64,000 bases of DNA, taken from contig BSBN01000297.1 in the NCBI GenBank assembly GCA_027924645.1, forward strand, positions 4,216,001-4,280,000, written 5' to 3'. Each line of letters opens with the position of its first letter. The stretch's first letter is position 1. The position numbers and the translations under genes were made by a program. Origin of the DNA: Cunninghamia lanceolata (taxonomy: Eukaryota; Streptophyta; Pinopsida; Cupressales; Cupressaceae). Shown piece by piece: positions 47,773 to 60,560 of this stretch. The notes beneath the pieces are model-generated. The model was not told where the DNA came from. It saw only the letters and a program-made list of their open reading frames with translations, and ran no database searches.

Positions 47773-48395
47773 TCAGCTTTGTACTTTTTAGTTTAGGAGT
47801 TTTGATTCAATAAGTGCTATTGCACGTAGTTTAGATGTAGTTTCCTTTTCCTCTAAGTGTAGTTTTGCACAATTAGTTAGTTGTTCTGAGTTTTGGTAGG
47901 TGGGTAGGTTTTGAAGGTGCTATACATTGTTTTAGATGAGTTACAACAGTAGTACAAGATGTTTTTCCAAGTCTTGTCAAGTCCTTATTGATTCATGTGC
48001 CCAATGGATAAGTTCAGGCAACTGGTCACGATGTTTAGTAGGTAAACATATAGCAGATGTCACCAAAAATGTTACCTGATTTAGCTTCCAGCTCAATCAG
48101 GTAAAGCTAAGATAGTGTTTGTAAAACAAAAATGAAAGGTACACATTGATTTCTGCTAAAAGTTACATTCATATGCACATATCACATAAATTATAGATTC
48201 ATTTTGTAAATGTATAAAAAAGAAATATTACATAAATTTTGCATGACTATTGTCTTTTATTGATAATCATAAATGTATGGTGTCCCACACAAGTTGTGGG
48301 AATAACTTTTCCAATGCAATATGAAAATAAACTATACATTTGAATGAAAAAGAGAAGGAAAAGCATATGAAAAGGACAGGGATCCATCATTGCCT
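47773..48395. other. G1 3' untranslated region
   Basis: AT-rich and non-coding. I see no polypurine tract or LTR start that matches the 5' LTR, so the G1 3' end may have been lost or lie beyond later insertions. Confidence 0.4.
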
Positions 48396-49378
48396 TGATA
48401 TAGAGTAGGGTGGAGGTTATCAATCCAATCACAATTGATCAACCTTTGTTATCTTGAAACCCTAACTTGATGATTTATTCACAAACTCTCCTATTCCCCT
48501 AGTAGTACTTGAAATAGGGTTTTTCCACGATAACTTTCCAAGAAGATCTTTAAACAAAAATAGGAGGGTAGTTTTAGATACTCTTTATGCCATTTGACAA
48601 CATATCCAATTTTTAGGTGGGATTGTTTTGGAACATAGAGGTCAAATCTTGACTGTCCTACTCTTGACTGGGCTTAAGGTGGTGCAACAAATAGGGGTTT
48701 TCAGCCATAATTTGCAAACTAGACTGATCTCCAAGAAAGAAAACTTGATTTGAATACCCATTTGGCTCTTATTTAACATGGCTCAAAATTAGGGTAGGTT
48801 ATTTTGTACGGAAACCCTCAAATTTAGACTATTTTCCCTCAAATTAGGCCTACTAGGGTTTCATACCTGTTTTAGTAAAACAGACATAACTTGCTCAAAA
48901 CATAATGAAATTGAGTGCAACTCAATTATATTTCTAACCATATCACATGTAAGTCATAAAAATTCTGTACTGATCCATACCAAGCTTTGAAATAACTAAA
49001 TAATGTTTAGAAAATGCAGAAAACAGAGCACTTTTATTGATTTTTGTGCAAAACTTCAACCACCCAATTTGTGTCGACCATTTCCAAGTTAATACAACAT
49101 GTTTCCATTAGTTTCTATCTAATTTTTCAACTTTCACCTTTTAGTTTCTTCATTTACAACATGTGACTCTTCAAATTCCATAGTTTTACAACTTTTGACA
49201 ATTTTTGACAACATTTGCAAAAATGACATGGACTCACCAAAACTCCTAATGACCTAACATAGACGTTAACACATCAAAAGTGGTCTTAAATGACCTTATT
49301 ACAAGTATTCAACACCAACAAACCCAAAATGTAAACTTGACCCCTAACAACCTATTTAACCAAGGTGCTCTTGCACCA
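48396..49378 (-). mobile_element. 3' LTR of the small element
   Basis: Direct repeat of 50801-51805; shares, for example, the block around ACTCTCCTATTCCCCTAGTA. GGGGAG, read on the minus strand, lies just inside. Confidence 0.82.
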
Positions 49379-49411
49379 TACTCCCCAGGAAAAAAAAATT
49401 TGAGTTCCACC

Positions 49412-50719
49412 TCAAATATGAATCTTCTTTCTTGTCTTCCAATTCCTTTGCATGCATGCATTATTTTCATTTTGTTGGATCTCAAATACATTTGTATCAA
49501 CTGGTGCACTTGTACTTTTTGGTCCAACAACATGCTTCTTGAGCCAAGGCCAATGTGGTACAATGTAGCCATGTGCTTGTGTTTGTTTTCTTGTTATAGC
49601 TTGACCTTGGATGGCAATTGTAAATTTACTTTTGTTGTCATCCACTTTGTCTTCTTTACCTACATAGGAAACAAACATATTAAAGAAATCATATTCTTCT
49701 TCTTCATACTTCACTTCTTCATCCACCTCGTGTTGTTTTCCACACATTCTTTTCTCTTCATTATTCTCCAAATTCTTTGGTTGCACCTCAACTATACTCA
49801 ACCATTCATTTTCATTTTTGAATTGCTCATCCATTTTTCTATTCTCCTTGACATCAACATTCTCAACTCTTGGTTCTTCTCCTAAGAACCATGCTATCTC
49901 ATTATCCTCCATAACTATCTCCTCTCTTTGGACTATCCTTGAGTCCTCTACAACTTCTTTTGTTGTCTCTTCTTCCTGAACATCACCCACTTCAACATCA
50001 ATGTCACTATTACTTTCATAAGTTTGAGCAAATTCAAAATAAAACTCTTCCATTTCTCATTCAACTGATTTTTCAAACATGTTGTTTTCAAAATTTGTTA
50101 CCTCAACCATTACGTCATTTGGCTTTGCTTCATATTGTTGTACTATTGTCTTCTCACTTATCAATAAGCTTTCAATTCCTATGCACTCATCCTTCAAGGC
50201 TATTAATGCAAGTTTCATCCCATCTTTGTCCATAATATCATATGTGTTGTTTTTTTTGTTATACTTCGCTGCCTTGCTATAATGCCACAACCTTCCAAAC
50301 ATAAGGTGACATACATCCAAATGCATAATATCACAAACTATTTCATCCTTACAACCACCTATGTGAAACTCAACTTTGCATTGCTCATTTACAATTACTT
50401 GATTTCTAGTTTGATGCCAACTCACAGAATAGGATGTGGGGTGTGGTATTTTTTCCAAACCCAATTTATCTACCATGTATTCAGAAACAATATTATCCAT
50501 GTAGATATCTGAAATCACAATTTGACAACATTTACCTTTGGATTTGCAGGTAGTCCTAAATAATTTTTCTTTTGCCATCTTGCTTGCTTTCTTGGCTACT
50601 ATTTCTTCCTACTGTATCTTCTTTGCCATTTATTCCTCATGTAGCCTCTCTGCCACTCATAACAATCTATCTAGAAATGATGATGCCCTTGTTCCATTTT
50701 TCTTCTTATTAGGAGCCAT
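49412..50719 (-). pseudogene. Protease-like ORF of the small element
   Basis: One frame of 436 codons from ATG at 50719, broken by four stops (50656 to 50594 region and 50056). A short basic N-terminus is followed by a retropepsin-like domain. RTTCKSKGKC, VSEYMVDKLGL, YSVSWHQ, then DVCHLMFGRLWHY are the conserved landmarks of gypsy protease. The catalytic D-S/T-G is replaced by D-I-Y, so it cannot act as a normal protease. A very acidic stretch follows, then a basic end. No Gag capsid, reverse transcriptase or integrase is present. The plus-strand ORF over the same bases is its shadow. Confidence 0.75.
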
Positions 50720-50785
50720 CCTTCAACACCAAATCTCACTAAACCACATTAGCCAAAAGAATAAATCATTCCCAAATATCTTCTA

Positions 50786-50797
50786 GCTCTGATACCA
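50786..50797 (-). promoter_or_regulatory. Primer-binding site of the small element
   Basis: The minus strand reads TGGTATCAGAGC, three bases from the LTR at 50801. Confidence 0.85.
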
Positions 50798-50800
50798 ATT

Positions 50801-51805
50801 TGATGCAGAGCAGGGTGAATTTTATCAATCCAATCACAATCAACCAACCTTTGTTATCTTGAAACCCTAACTTGATGGTTTATTCACAAACTCTCCTATT
50901 CCCCTAGTAGTACTTGAAACGAGGTTTTTCCACCATAACTTTCCAAGAAGATCTTTAAACAAAAATAGAAGGGTAGTTTCAGATACCCTTTATGCCATGT
51001 GACAACTTAACCAATTTTGAGGTGGGGTTATTTTAGAACATAGAGGTCAAATCTTGACTGTCCTACTCTTGACTAGGCTTAAGGTGGTGCAACAAATAGG
51101 GGTTTTCATCTATAATTTGCAAACTAGAACTAATCTTCAAGAAATAAAACTTGATTCAAATACCCATTTGGCTCTGATTTAATATATCTCAAAATTAGGG
51201 TAGGTTAGTTTCTACAGAAACCCTCTAATTTGGTTATTTTCCCTCAAATTAGGCCTATTAGGGTTTCAGACCTATTTTAGTAAAATAGACATAACTTGCT
51301 CAAAACATAATGAAATTGAGTGCAACAAAAAGTAGTAGAAAGTAGATTCAATTATCTTTTCGACCATACTATATGTAAGTTTGTAAAAATTTTGTACCAA
51401 TTTGTACCAAGCTCTAAAACAGCTAATTAATGTTCAGAAAATACAAAAAATAGAGCACTTTTATTGATTTTTGTGCAAAACTTCAACAATCCAACTTGTG
51501 TCGACCATTTCCAGGTTAATACAACATTTTTCAATTAGTTTCTAACTACTTTTTCAACTTCCACCTTTTAGTTTCTTCATTTACAACATGTGACTCTTCA
51601 AATTCCACAGTTTTGCAACTTTTGACAATTTTTGACAATATTTGCAAAAATGACATGGACTCACCAAAACTCCTAATAACCTAACATGGACTTTAACATA
51701 TCAAAAATGGCCTTAAATGACCTTATTACAATTATTCAACACCAACAATCCCAAAATGCAAACTTGACCCCTAAAAACCTATTTAACCAAGGTGCTCCTG
51801 CACCA
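50801..51805 (-). mobile_element. 5' LTR of the small element
   Basis: Starts TGATGCAGAG next to the primer site and ends GCACCA. It contains a short insertion (near 51330) absent from the other LTR. Confidence 0.82.
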
Positions 51806-53099
51806 CATATATCAATATTTTGCAGTTGATGATGATGATTAATGAAATTAAAAAAAAAAAACTGAAATTCTAAAATTATGTGAAATAATAATTAATCTCT
51901 CAAAGTACTTATGTGTTGGGGAACACATTCAAGGAACTTTGGAGACACATGAATTGGTTAGGATTGCAAGTTAGTGACAAGTTATCCCAACATAAGTTAA
52001 CTCATATGACCCTCCTTCACTTCTATTTCATGTTTTGTAGCTATTTACCACTGCTTTCATGCTTTGTCATTTTGTGAAAACTGTTATTTTTCTCTTTACA
52101 TCACATAATTGCCCCTTTCATGTTGGATCAGCCTGATAAGGGTAAGTGCATGGAAATGGGGGGCAAATTAGTGGCCATCCTTGAGATTTTTAGTAAAATG
52201 TGTCTATGTTATAAAAAACATAATGTGTATGTGTTTTAACACATACACATTTTTAATGTCTCAAGTTCTAATTTTTTATGATCCCACTCATCCAATCCTA
52301 AGGGTTGGACATCTCTTGTGGCTCCTAAATTCATGTTTTTAACATAAAACAACTGAAATTTGAACTTCAACCTCATTAGGTTTACATGTTTTGCAATAAA
52401 ATCTTACTAAACCACCACCAAAACAAAGAGCTACTTCTTAGGTTTCTAGACATAGAATTTTTTTAATATTTTGAAAAAGTTAAGGTATTTATTTTTATTT
52501 TCTTTGAAAAGTGTCTTCATATTTGTCCAATACATATGTATTCATTTTTTAATAACTTTTGACCCACTTCAAATTTGAAAAAAAAATATAGGATTGTTCT
52601 ACGCTTCATTATATACACATTCAAAAAAATGTACATTTTTATTTCATGTTTGCTAGCTATTTTATCAAAATGATAAATAAAACAAATGTTTTTAATAGAA
52701 AAAAATGCTTCTAACTAATCTACTCATAATAAAAAATAATTATCTATTTAACATTATGATACTAGCCAATGAAGACGTGTATCTCACCACTATCCAATCT
52801 AGAAGGGCGAGAATGTCTGGGCTATATCCCTTTGTTGCAATTGAAATAGAAAATAGGTAATGAAACTAAATAAATGGGAAAATACAAAAATTGATAGAAT
52901 ATTTTACAAAATGGAATGTAGAAATAGAAAGACAAAATAACAAGGAACTTGACACTAGAGGATGAAGCCCATTGTCTAGGATGATGTGTCATGGGGACAT
53001 TTGCATGTTGCACTATAATCTGTATGTCACAAGTATAGTATGGGTTCCTAGATTTGATCTTTGTGCTAATCTCTTTGGTCATTCCTTGGATTGTTGGAC
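51806..53099. other. AT-rich non-coding stretch
   Basis: No ORF, RNA gene or terminal repeat that I can support. There are several A or T runs and a purine-rich GGAAATGGGGGG at 52152 that resembles a polypurine tract, but no LTR follows it. Confidence 0.4.
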
Positions 53100-54111
53100 T
53101 TCCTGATGAAACCTGCAGATACATAAACAAAGGAGAAGGATTGGATTGTATATAAGTTTGTCTTAGTCAAACCCTGTTTCAGTGTTTCCACCTCAACAAC
53201 AACTAGATTGATTGGTTGATTGATGAAATAGTGTGTGCTCTAAATTCTAAGTGCATCTAGAATTGTGATGAGTAGTGACAAAATAACAATGTGATATTGC
53301 TAAAATAAACCCTACTTAATGACTTAGAGTATATTTATACAGTGATCTCTACATACAAGAGACAAATAGGAAATGTAAATAAACCCATAAAGATATGTAA
53401 TATACCAAAATGGATTGTGATAATTGAGGTATGAAAATAAGAATTAATTAGAACTTTATCACCTCACAATGAGGAGGTGAAAGTCGCTTAGTAGGTAGTG
53501 GTTGCAATCAGAATCCTTCAGAATTCACCACACTTCGATGTAAAAAGCATAGTAAAACATTGATAAAATGAATCACAGTAATGCTTGTTCTCAATGTTGG
53601 ATAGAGCTTTTCTATGAAAGTAAATCGATCTTAATTTTGGCATAGATTTACTATCAAAAAGAATTGATCCTTTGTAATGGCAAATCTACTTGCTTAAATA
53701 GAAAGGGCAAAGGTGAAAAAACAAGGAAAGGAGTCGTTTGGGTGTAGATAAGCATAAAGAAAATCTTGGCAAATCATGCAAGTAAAAAGATAACTTCTAA
53801 AATTGATTGTAAAAATGATAGAGGCTTTTGGAACATTTGCACATGGCACAAACATCCACGCTAAGTGCTAGAGTCCTGGCAATTTTAGTTCTTGAAAGAT
53901 CTAATCAACTTGGGATATAGCCAGGATTTTGGCACTTCTATGGTTTTTGATCTTGATAAGAAAAAAGAGTCAAAGTAGTGCAAAGGCACATCTTGTGGGT
54001 TGATGGTATGGCTAAGGCTAGAAATGATCCTAAAACATGTTAAGGGCATGGACAATAAAGTGAGTACCAAACATAGCACGAAATTGTGAGAGTCCAATTT
54101 ATGATGTTACA
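53100..54111 (-). mobile_element. Probable 3' LTR of element D, reversed (left edge uncertain)
   Basis: On the minus strand a tract AAAGTGGGGGCTAAA (54126-54112) is followed by TGTAACATC at 54111, the pattern of polypurine tract plus LTR start. A TATA string GTATAAATAT lies on the minus strand at 53331-53340. The 5' LTR is outside the window, so the left edge is a guess. Confidence 0.5.
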
Positions 54112-54694
54112 TTTAGCCCCCACTTTAGTGGGCGTATGACACTATGTGCATATGCATGCTAAAGTACATGAAAGAAAGTACAAAAAGTGAATACGGTTAA
54201 AAAAGGATACCTAAAAGGATACTATAGAGGATGTAGAGTGTCTCCAAGTGAAAGAATGGAGCCCCTAGCTTAGGAACCTGCAACACAACAGTGTTAGGGA
54301 CTACATCCTGCGAAACCACATGTCAGAAAATAAAATCATCTTGCACGGTGAAAAGGTGTGTTAGTCAAGAAAAATTCCAAGGGGAATGTGACGAGGAAAA
54401 ATAATCTCGAAAGAAAAACAAGGGTAGGTATGTGCCCCCTATTTGTGTTTGCTAATTTGAATGTAGAAATAGGGTAGAAGCCTACCACTTCAATTTTCTA
54501 AAAAAATGGTGAAAATGCCTTTGATAGGGTCATTTTATAAAAATAACACCAGAGTGAAAGGCATATGATGAAATGGAGGATAGAACTAGGATTCCAATGC
54601 AATAAATGACATGCAAATTAGAGTTAATAGACCCAAGTTATGAAAGTTTCCGCGAAGAGTGCTCTAGAAAAAGGTGAAAAATTTAAAAATTTAA

Positions 54695-55143
54695 TATAAA
54701 TAGTAAGAAAGATTTTCATTTTTACTATTCATTTGTAAATTCAAATTTGGTAAATTTGGAGGATTTTGAGCACCTTGGAGACCAATCATGCCATGCAGAC
54801 AAGATTATCGAGCACCTAGGCTGGATGCACTAAGGTAGTGCGTGAAGCAGGGTGTGACACTTCATGAGGTGAGTCAAAGTTTTTATTACAAACTCATTAA
54901 TTACATTGTTTTATGTGCTAAATGACTCCCCAAGGTGCTAGCATTCTTCTGACGTGTTAGCATCTATAGGACATACTAGGGTCTTTGGGACATGCTAGCA
55001 TAGAAAATGGGTGCTAGGGTTTGAAAAATGTGCTAGCGTCTGGGTGCAAGTGTCCTTAAAAGTTAGCAAAATATTGGAATTTTTAAATTCTATCATTGAT
55101 TTTTGATGAGTGGTACTAATGATATTTTTTTATGTAATTGCAA
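54695..55143 (+). promoter_or_regulatory. TATA box, leader exon and intron of antisense PMD gene, element D
   Basis: TATAAATAG is at 54695-54703 and CATTTGTA at 54730. A splice donor GTGAGT is at 54869, 174 bases from TATA. A branch-like TACTAAT at about 55113 and a pyrimidine tract precede GCAA at 55140-55143, apparently a decayed GCAG. The first 60 bases after TATA align with the unit A leader. The intron holds repeated GTGCTAGCATCT-type strings. Confidence 0.5.
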
Positions 55144-57300
55144 TATCCCCCAACAATGTGGGAGCATGCTGGTGGACGCATGTACACATTGTTACATAGT
55201 CATGGGATCACACTTATAGCCATAGAGGTTGGTCTCCTTCAAGACGTCAGGCTCTAGTGGGTCTATACGATGCCATTGATGAGGTTCCATGACAACATGC
55301 TAATGGCACTCATGGAGTGATGGGATGCTGACACCTCTACGTTTTGTCTACTGATGGGAGAGATGATAGTGAGATTGAAGGATGTCTACCGAATCCTTCG
55401 ACTACTAATGGGATGTTGCACTATCATGATCATCGAGTAGCAGTCAGTGTCATATGTCCAGGAGGGATAGACTTACTACCTAGGCTAGATCATGTTGACA
55501 GATGACTTAGGGCACATCCACATTAGATGGCTAGAGCAAGGAATGGTGGTCACATCACTTATCAATTGCCTTGTGCATCACATAGGATGGGTGTGGAACT
55601 CACCTTCATGGTGGCCTTGTCCACGCTATTAGGGTGATGGAGGAGAATAGGATAGTCTTTGTGTGGGGACAGAGCATGCTCACCCATTTGTATCATGATC
55701 TGGCTCACTATATGTATTACGAGGCATAGCGTTTGATGACCTGCACACTCCTTCATATGTGGGATTTCTAGCACATTACATGCACATGGCCCATGGGGTA
55801 TTGACAGTTGTTATCTGGTTGGTGTTGTGAGCACATGCCTATGCCTTGAGGAGGCCATGGTAGTTTGGATATTTATTGCATTGGAGATTGACCTTTGATA
55901 GATTACAGAGTGCATATGTGATTTGAAGACCTTATCGAGTAATGAGGTTTTGGATGGGGTAGCGATGATAGCTAGTATAGATGTAGAGGGATTGACTCTT
56001 TTTCAGTCACCTCAATCAAATTATAATGCCCTTATACTATGATCAGGTGGTGAGATAGTTTGGGTAGGTGCAGGGGGTACCTAGAGGTGTGCCCACCTAT
56101 GTACACTCACACTGTAGTGCAATGACTAACCGTAGAAGATGTTTCCTTGAGTGACTCTGATGATGAGCTCTAGGATGTAAGACTCATATCCCTAGCCAAG
56201 GATGTGGGGGTGACCCCAATATACATAGCATGGTGGGCTACATCTCAGCTAGATCCTATTTTTGTAGTAGATCACCCATTGGGAGACTTGAGACCATGGG
56301 TTGATCAAGGTCTAGAGGAGGCAGTTGTGGGTAATGAGGAGTCATCAGAGGAAGAGGAGAGAGACGATGATGAGGATGAGAAAGAGGAGGAGTCAACACC
56401 AACAACAATAGGGAAGCACAAATGCAGGGAGGAGGGCAGTGGAATTGTAGAGGAGAGGCCTAAGGTTCAACCTCGAGTGTCACAACCACTTACGTCTATG
56501 AGTTGCATGCTGAGCTAGTCTAAGAGAGGGGTGTTGAGTGGTGCAAGTTCTATAATGCCCCCATCTATCCTAGCCATGACGACTATAGTCCCCACTAATC
56601 TTGATTGGTAGGATCGAGATCCTAGTGAGATTTGATTTATGCTCTATGATTTGAGAATAGTAGATGCTTGCTTTATTTTGATTTGATACATGATATATGA
56701 TGATATATCTGGCATGATTCTTATTTGATTTTATAGTTGGCACATGGGCATAGTTTGAATTTATAGGTTAAGTCTTTGCAGAGATGGTACCTAGTGTGCA
56801 TCTTAGGTAGCTAGTGCGGGCCAACTACAGGCCACTATAGACTACTGAGAGGCACGTGGTGATTTTTGAGCCTATTGCATAGCTTCAAGATGCATATGAG
56901 GAGGGTCTGGTGCAGTTGGGGTAGGTCACAACTAAGAGAGACTAGGCCACAGTGAGAGAAGGTGGAACTAAGAAGACACATTATGCTCTACAGGGGAAGC
57001 TAGATCTCACTGCAATGGACTCATGGGGAGCCCAACTAATGCCAAAACCTTCTATTGATCGCCCCAAAGTGTAGGCATTGATGACATAGATGAATATGTT
57101 GTGAGCTGAACTAGCTTAACTATAGTAGCATGAGGTGGATCTTAGGGTGGAGACAACAAAGTTGAGAGGTAGTGTTAGAGGGCCTACAGACACAGAGTGG
57201 GTCTAGGACTTACTCTTGGTCCACAACATCATAGAAAGAGCCATTTGTTACCCAGGCACCACCAGGGCTAGAGGGATCCAATAGTCACAACCCCAGGGTG
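55144..57300 (+). pseudogene. Plant mobile domain-like gene, antisense in element D
   Basis: Decayed relative of the unit A gene. The likely start is ATG at 55156. One frame with two stops carries a first block, then TSTFCLLMGEMIVRLKDVYRIL near 55335-55405, the same PMD signature as at 22730. Later helical parts are scattered across frames to about 56000. An acidic region, EESSEEEERDDDEDEKEEES near 56335-56395, and a basic KHKCREE follow. A further roughly 700 bases to 57300 may be its end, but no frame is clear. It lies opposite to the element D pol genes, between pol and LTR, the place where antisense extra ORFs are known in Tat elements. Confidence 0.55.
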
Positions 57301-57424
57301 TGATTGAGATTTTGTATCTATATCCTTTTTTGATACACCACATTTTGTCATAGTGGTGATTTTGTATATCATGTATTGAGACTATGATGTATATACATGA
57401 GCTTTTTATATTTTTGATCAATAT

Positions 57425-57840
57425 TATTGTGTTATGTGTGATTTAATTAAATGTTATTGTGATTTAATTTAAACAACTTGGTTAAATTGTTTAATTAAAC
57501 ACTACAAAGATCTAATTAAATAATGTGATTTGACATGCATGTATTTAGTTAAATACGATTATGATTTAAGTAAACAAACTAATAAGATTGTTTAATAAAT
57601 ACAATAGTGATCTAATTAATACATGTGATGATGAGATATAAATGTTTTTTGAAAGGCAAATTGTGATCTAGTTAAATAACTTGGTTAAAATTTTTAATTA
57701 AATGCAACAATGATTTATTGATATACTAAAATATTTAATAAAACACAATTGTGATCTAACTAAACAATGTGATAAGATTGTTTAATCAAATATGACAATG
57801 ATTTAATTAAATATGGTAAAATAGTTTTGCTGGATATCAC
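57425..57840. repeat. AT-rich quasi-tandem repeats
   Basis: About eight imperfect copies of a unit of roughly 50-60 bases built from TGTGATCTAATTAAA, AACAA and TTGTTTAATTAAA strings. No ORF. It could be a decayed minisatellite in the 3' region of element D. Confidence 0.6.
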
Positions 57841-58179
57841 TAATGACATTAGAGATTGTAATCAAAATGCTACAAGATTATTCAATTAACTGCTATACAA
57901 GATTTGATTAAACAATGGAGAAAGACTGATTAATTGTATCTACAATTAACTAGAACATGGTAAGCAAAGGAAAGCAATTTTCACTAACAAGGAAAACTAC
58001 TAGACAATTCAAGAAAACTAGATTTGTGTCGAGAATGAAGAAACCAAGTGTAAACAAAGAAGAGAAAGGTATTAGATACTAGACTATCCAACACAATATT
58101 GTTTAAAAAGAAAGCATGAGAATACCACATAGAAAGGAATGTGATTACATTGAAATAAAAGACATGACATTAAAGAAAG

Positions 58180-59830
58180 TTAAGCATAAAATCTATGTAA
58201 GTGCATAACATTAATAGGTTCTTTGAGAGGTATACCATCCATTGTAGAGAGTCTATATGCACTCGATCCATATACTTAAGTGATGATGTAGGGTCATAAC
58301 CGGTTCAGACTTAATTTTCCTTTTACACCTGGCAGAGTGTTGATGTTGCACTAGTTTTCATACAGGACCAATTCTCCAATTTCAAATGAGCAATGTATGA
58401 TGTGCTCATTGTAGCTGGGTGTGAAATTCTTTTGATAGGTTTGGATATGTTTGAGAGTGTGGATGCGTTGTTCATAAAGCATCTCAAGCTATTGAATTAT
58501 TTGTTCCCTGTAAGTGTTATCATCGATGAGGCCATGGAGGGAAATCTATAGTGAAGGAATTTCCAACTCCAGAAGCATGATTACATCAACAACATAGATG
58601 AGATTGTATGGGGTAGTACCCATAGCCATACAAATACTCATGTGATAGGCCCATAATGCATAGGAGGATTAGGTATGCCAATCTTTACCATTTTTGTTGC
58701 TAGTTTTCCAAAGAATTTGTTTGATAGTCTTCTTTGAAGCTTCTACTTGACCATTTGATTATGGATAATAAGGCGTAGAGAAGCAATGTTGAATGTGAAA
58801 TTTCTCTAAAAACCTCTTCACTTCTTTGTTCTTAAATAAGGAGCCATTACCAGAAACCATAGTGGAAGGGAGGTCGAATTGAGAATGATATTATCAAGAA
58901 GGAAGAAACATATTAATTCAACAGTCATGGATCAAAGCAGAACAACTTTGACCCATTTCATAAAGTAATTTGTAGTTGTAATGATAAAAGTGTGACCTTG
59001 GGAAGAAGAAGGAGAAATTTTACAAATAAGATCTAAACCCCACATAGAAAATGGCCAAGGGGATACCTAGGCATGAAGTTCTTGGGTAGGAGCTCAAATC
59101 AAATTGTTTTGTTGTTGGCATTGAGGGCACTTTTTAACAAAAGAATAGGAATCTTGTTCCATGCTTTGGCAATAGTAACCCATGTGAAGCAACTTTTGAA
59201 TGAAAGATCTTCCACCAAAATGCCCCTCATAGGCACTTGAATGGGCCTCTTCAAGGGCAATGGGAATCTTTGCTTTATTTAAACAATGAAGAAGGAGGCC
59301 ATTGTAACCTTGATAGTAGAGAACATTAGAAAGAATGATATATTGTGCATTGAGATTACAAATACATTCTTAAGCATTTTTGGATGAAGCATTTAAAAAG
59401 GTACTATCATGAAAATGATTGAATATATGGGAGTACCATTCTTCCAAATCTATGTTGTAACAAGAAGAAGCATATAAAGAATTGTCAGCTATAGCTGGCA
59501 AAGAAAGAGTGTGAATGATGAATTAGTAATTGACAAGGGAATATTAAAAGGGTATGAGGGAGGCAATGCTTACCATTGCATCCACATGTTGGTTTTCCAT
59601 TCTTGGGATTGCATCAATAGTGAAAGAGGAGAATCGGTTCAGCAATGATAAAGTTAAGTCATGTTACTGAGATAACTTATCTCAAGTGTTTTGCTTGATA
59701 AGATTTTGTAGCTTGCGTTATGATCAACTATGAATCACCAAATATGTGAAGAACATGGATATTAAGTGACAATGTGGCAGACAAGCTAGAAATAAGGGCT
59801 TTGTACTCAGTGATGTTTGTACAAAGAAAA
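58180..59830 (-). pseudogene. pol: Element D integrase and end of archaeal-type RNase H
   Basis: Heavily broken. On the minus strand the core region reads STMVSGNGSLFKNKEV near 58880, where the second catalytic aspartate has been lost (Gly-Asn in place of Asp-Asn), then FSTPYYP and SNGQVEASKKTI with the glutamate near 58740. ALWAYHMS and the C-terminal YGSSAYRLSTMDGIPL follow, and the stop is at 58180-58182. Upstream the extra RNase H continues (FGDSQL near 59740) in shifted frames. Order matches element B. Confidence 0.7.
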
Positions 59831-60560
59831 TTTAGATGGAAGAAAAGGGAATCAACTTGCTAGAAGGAGGTACTAGTATGACACCATCACCAGAGCTGGT
59901 TTGACATCTAGATCCATTGAAGAATAAATCCCATGGCTGATTGATATCCAAAGAAAGTATGGTATCATTAGGGAAAGATTCTTGATGTGGAATAGTGAAA
60001 GGAGAAGGAGCATCAGTTAAGTGGTCAGCTAATGCTTGACCTTTTATTGCCTTTTGGGAGACAAACTTAGGGTCAAATTCCATCAACAACATAACCCATC
60101 TAGCTAGATGCCTTATGAGATTAGTTTTTAATAATAAATGCTTTAAAGGGTCAAATTTGATGATGACATGTGTTTCAACATAGAGAATATAGTGTCTTAG
60201 CTTATGCATTACAAATACAATAGCAAGACATTGCTTCTCTATTGTAGGGTATCAAATCTCATAATCTAGCAAAGTTTGGCTGATATAGTAGACAACCCAT
60301 TCATTGCTTTCATTATCATGTTGAGCCAATAAAGCATCTAGAGCATGAGAAGATGCAAAAGTATAGAGGAGAAAAGGTCATCCAAAAATGACTAGTGTTA
60401 AGACAGGAGGAATAGCCAAATAGCCTTTAATAAAATCGAAATATTTTTGACAATCCTTTTTCTAGTCGAAATGAACATTATTTTTAAGAAGATGAGTGAA
60501 AGGGAAAGTCTGATCCACTAGTTGCGAAATAAACCGACGAATAGCCTAAATCTTTCTTTG
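59831..60560 (-). pseudogene. pol: Element D RNase H and start of second RNase H
   Basis: The gypsy RNase H is readable from about 60450 to 60030 (QCLAIVFVMHKLRHYILYVETH, then IKGQALADHLTDAP). The archaeal-type domain starts with WDLFFNGSRCQTSSGDG near 59925, where the usual aspartate is asparagine. A TAG in the first domain and a frame break near 59830 disable it. Confidence 0.75.

Larger units (their letters stand above)
48396..51805 (-). mobile_element. Small non-autonomous gypsy-like element (protease only)
   Basis: Two direct repeats, 48396-49378 and 50801-51805, start TGAT and end GCACCA on the plus strand. The minus strand has the primer site TGGTATCAGAGC at 50797-50786, next to the right LTR. 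The internal part is only about 1.4 kb and encodes one protein. I could not find a clean target duplication (left flank TGCCT, right flank CATAT). Many LTR differences suggest an old copy. Confidence 0.8.

Noticed and set aside
49280..49885. Plus-strand ORF of 201 codons
   Set aside because: It overlaps the minus-strand protease-like ORF and the LTR, has low-complexity hydrophobic content and no domain; it is a reverse-strand shadow.
51840..51870. Poly-A run as a sign of a processed retrogene or LINE tail
   Set aside because: No upstream coding sequence or target duplication is associated with it; similarly the A-run at 41142 lies inside the element B 3' untranslated region.
52150..52175. 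Purine-rich GGAAATGGGGGG as the G1 polypurine tract and 3' LTR start
   Set aside because: The following sequence does not match the 5' LTR region ending at 3312.
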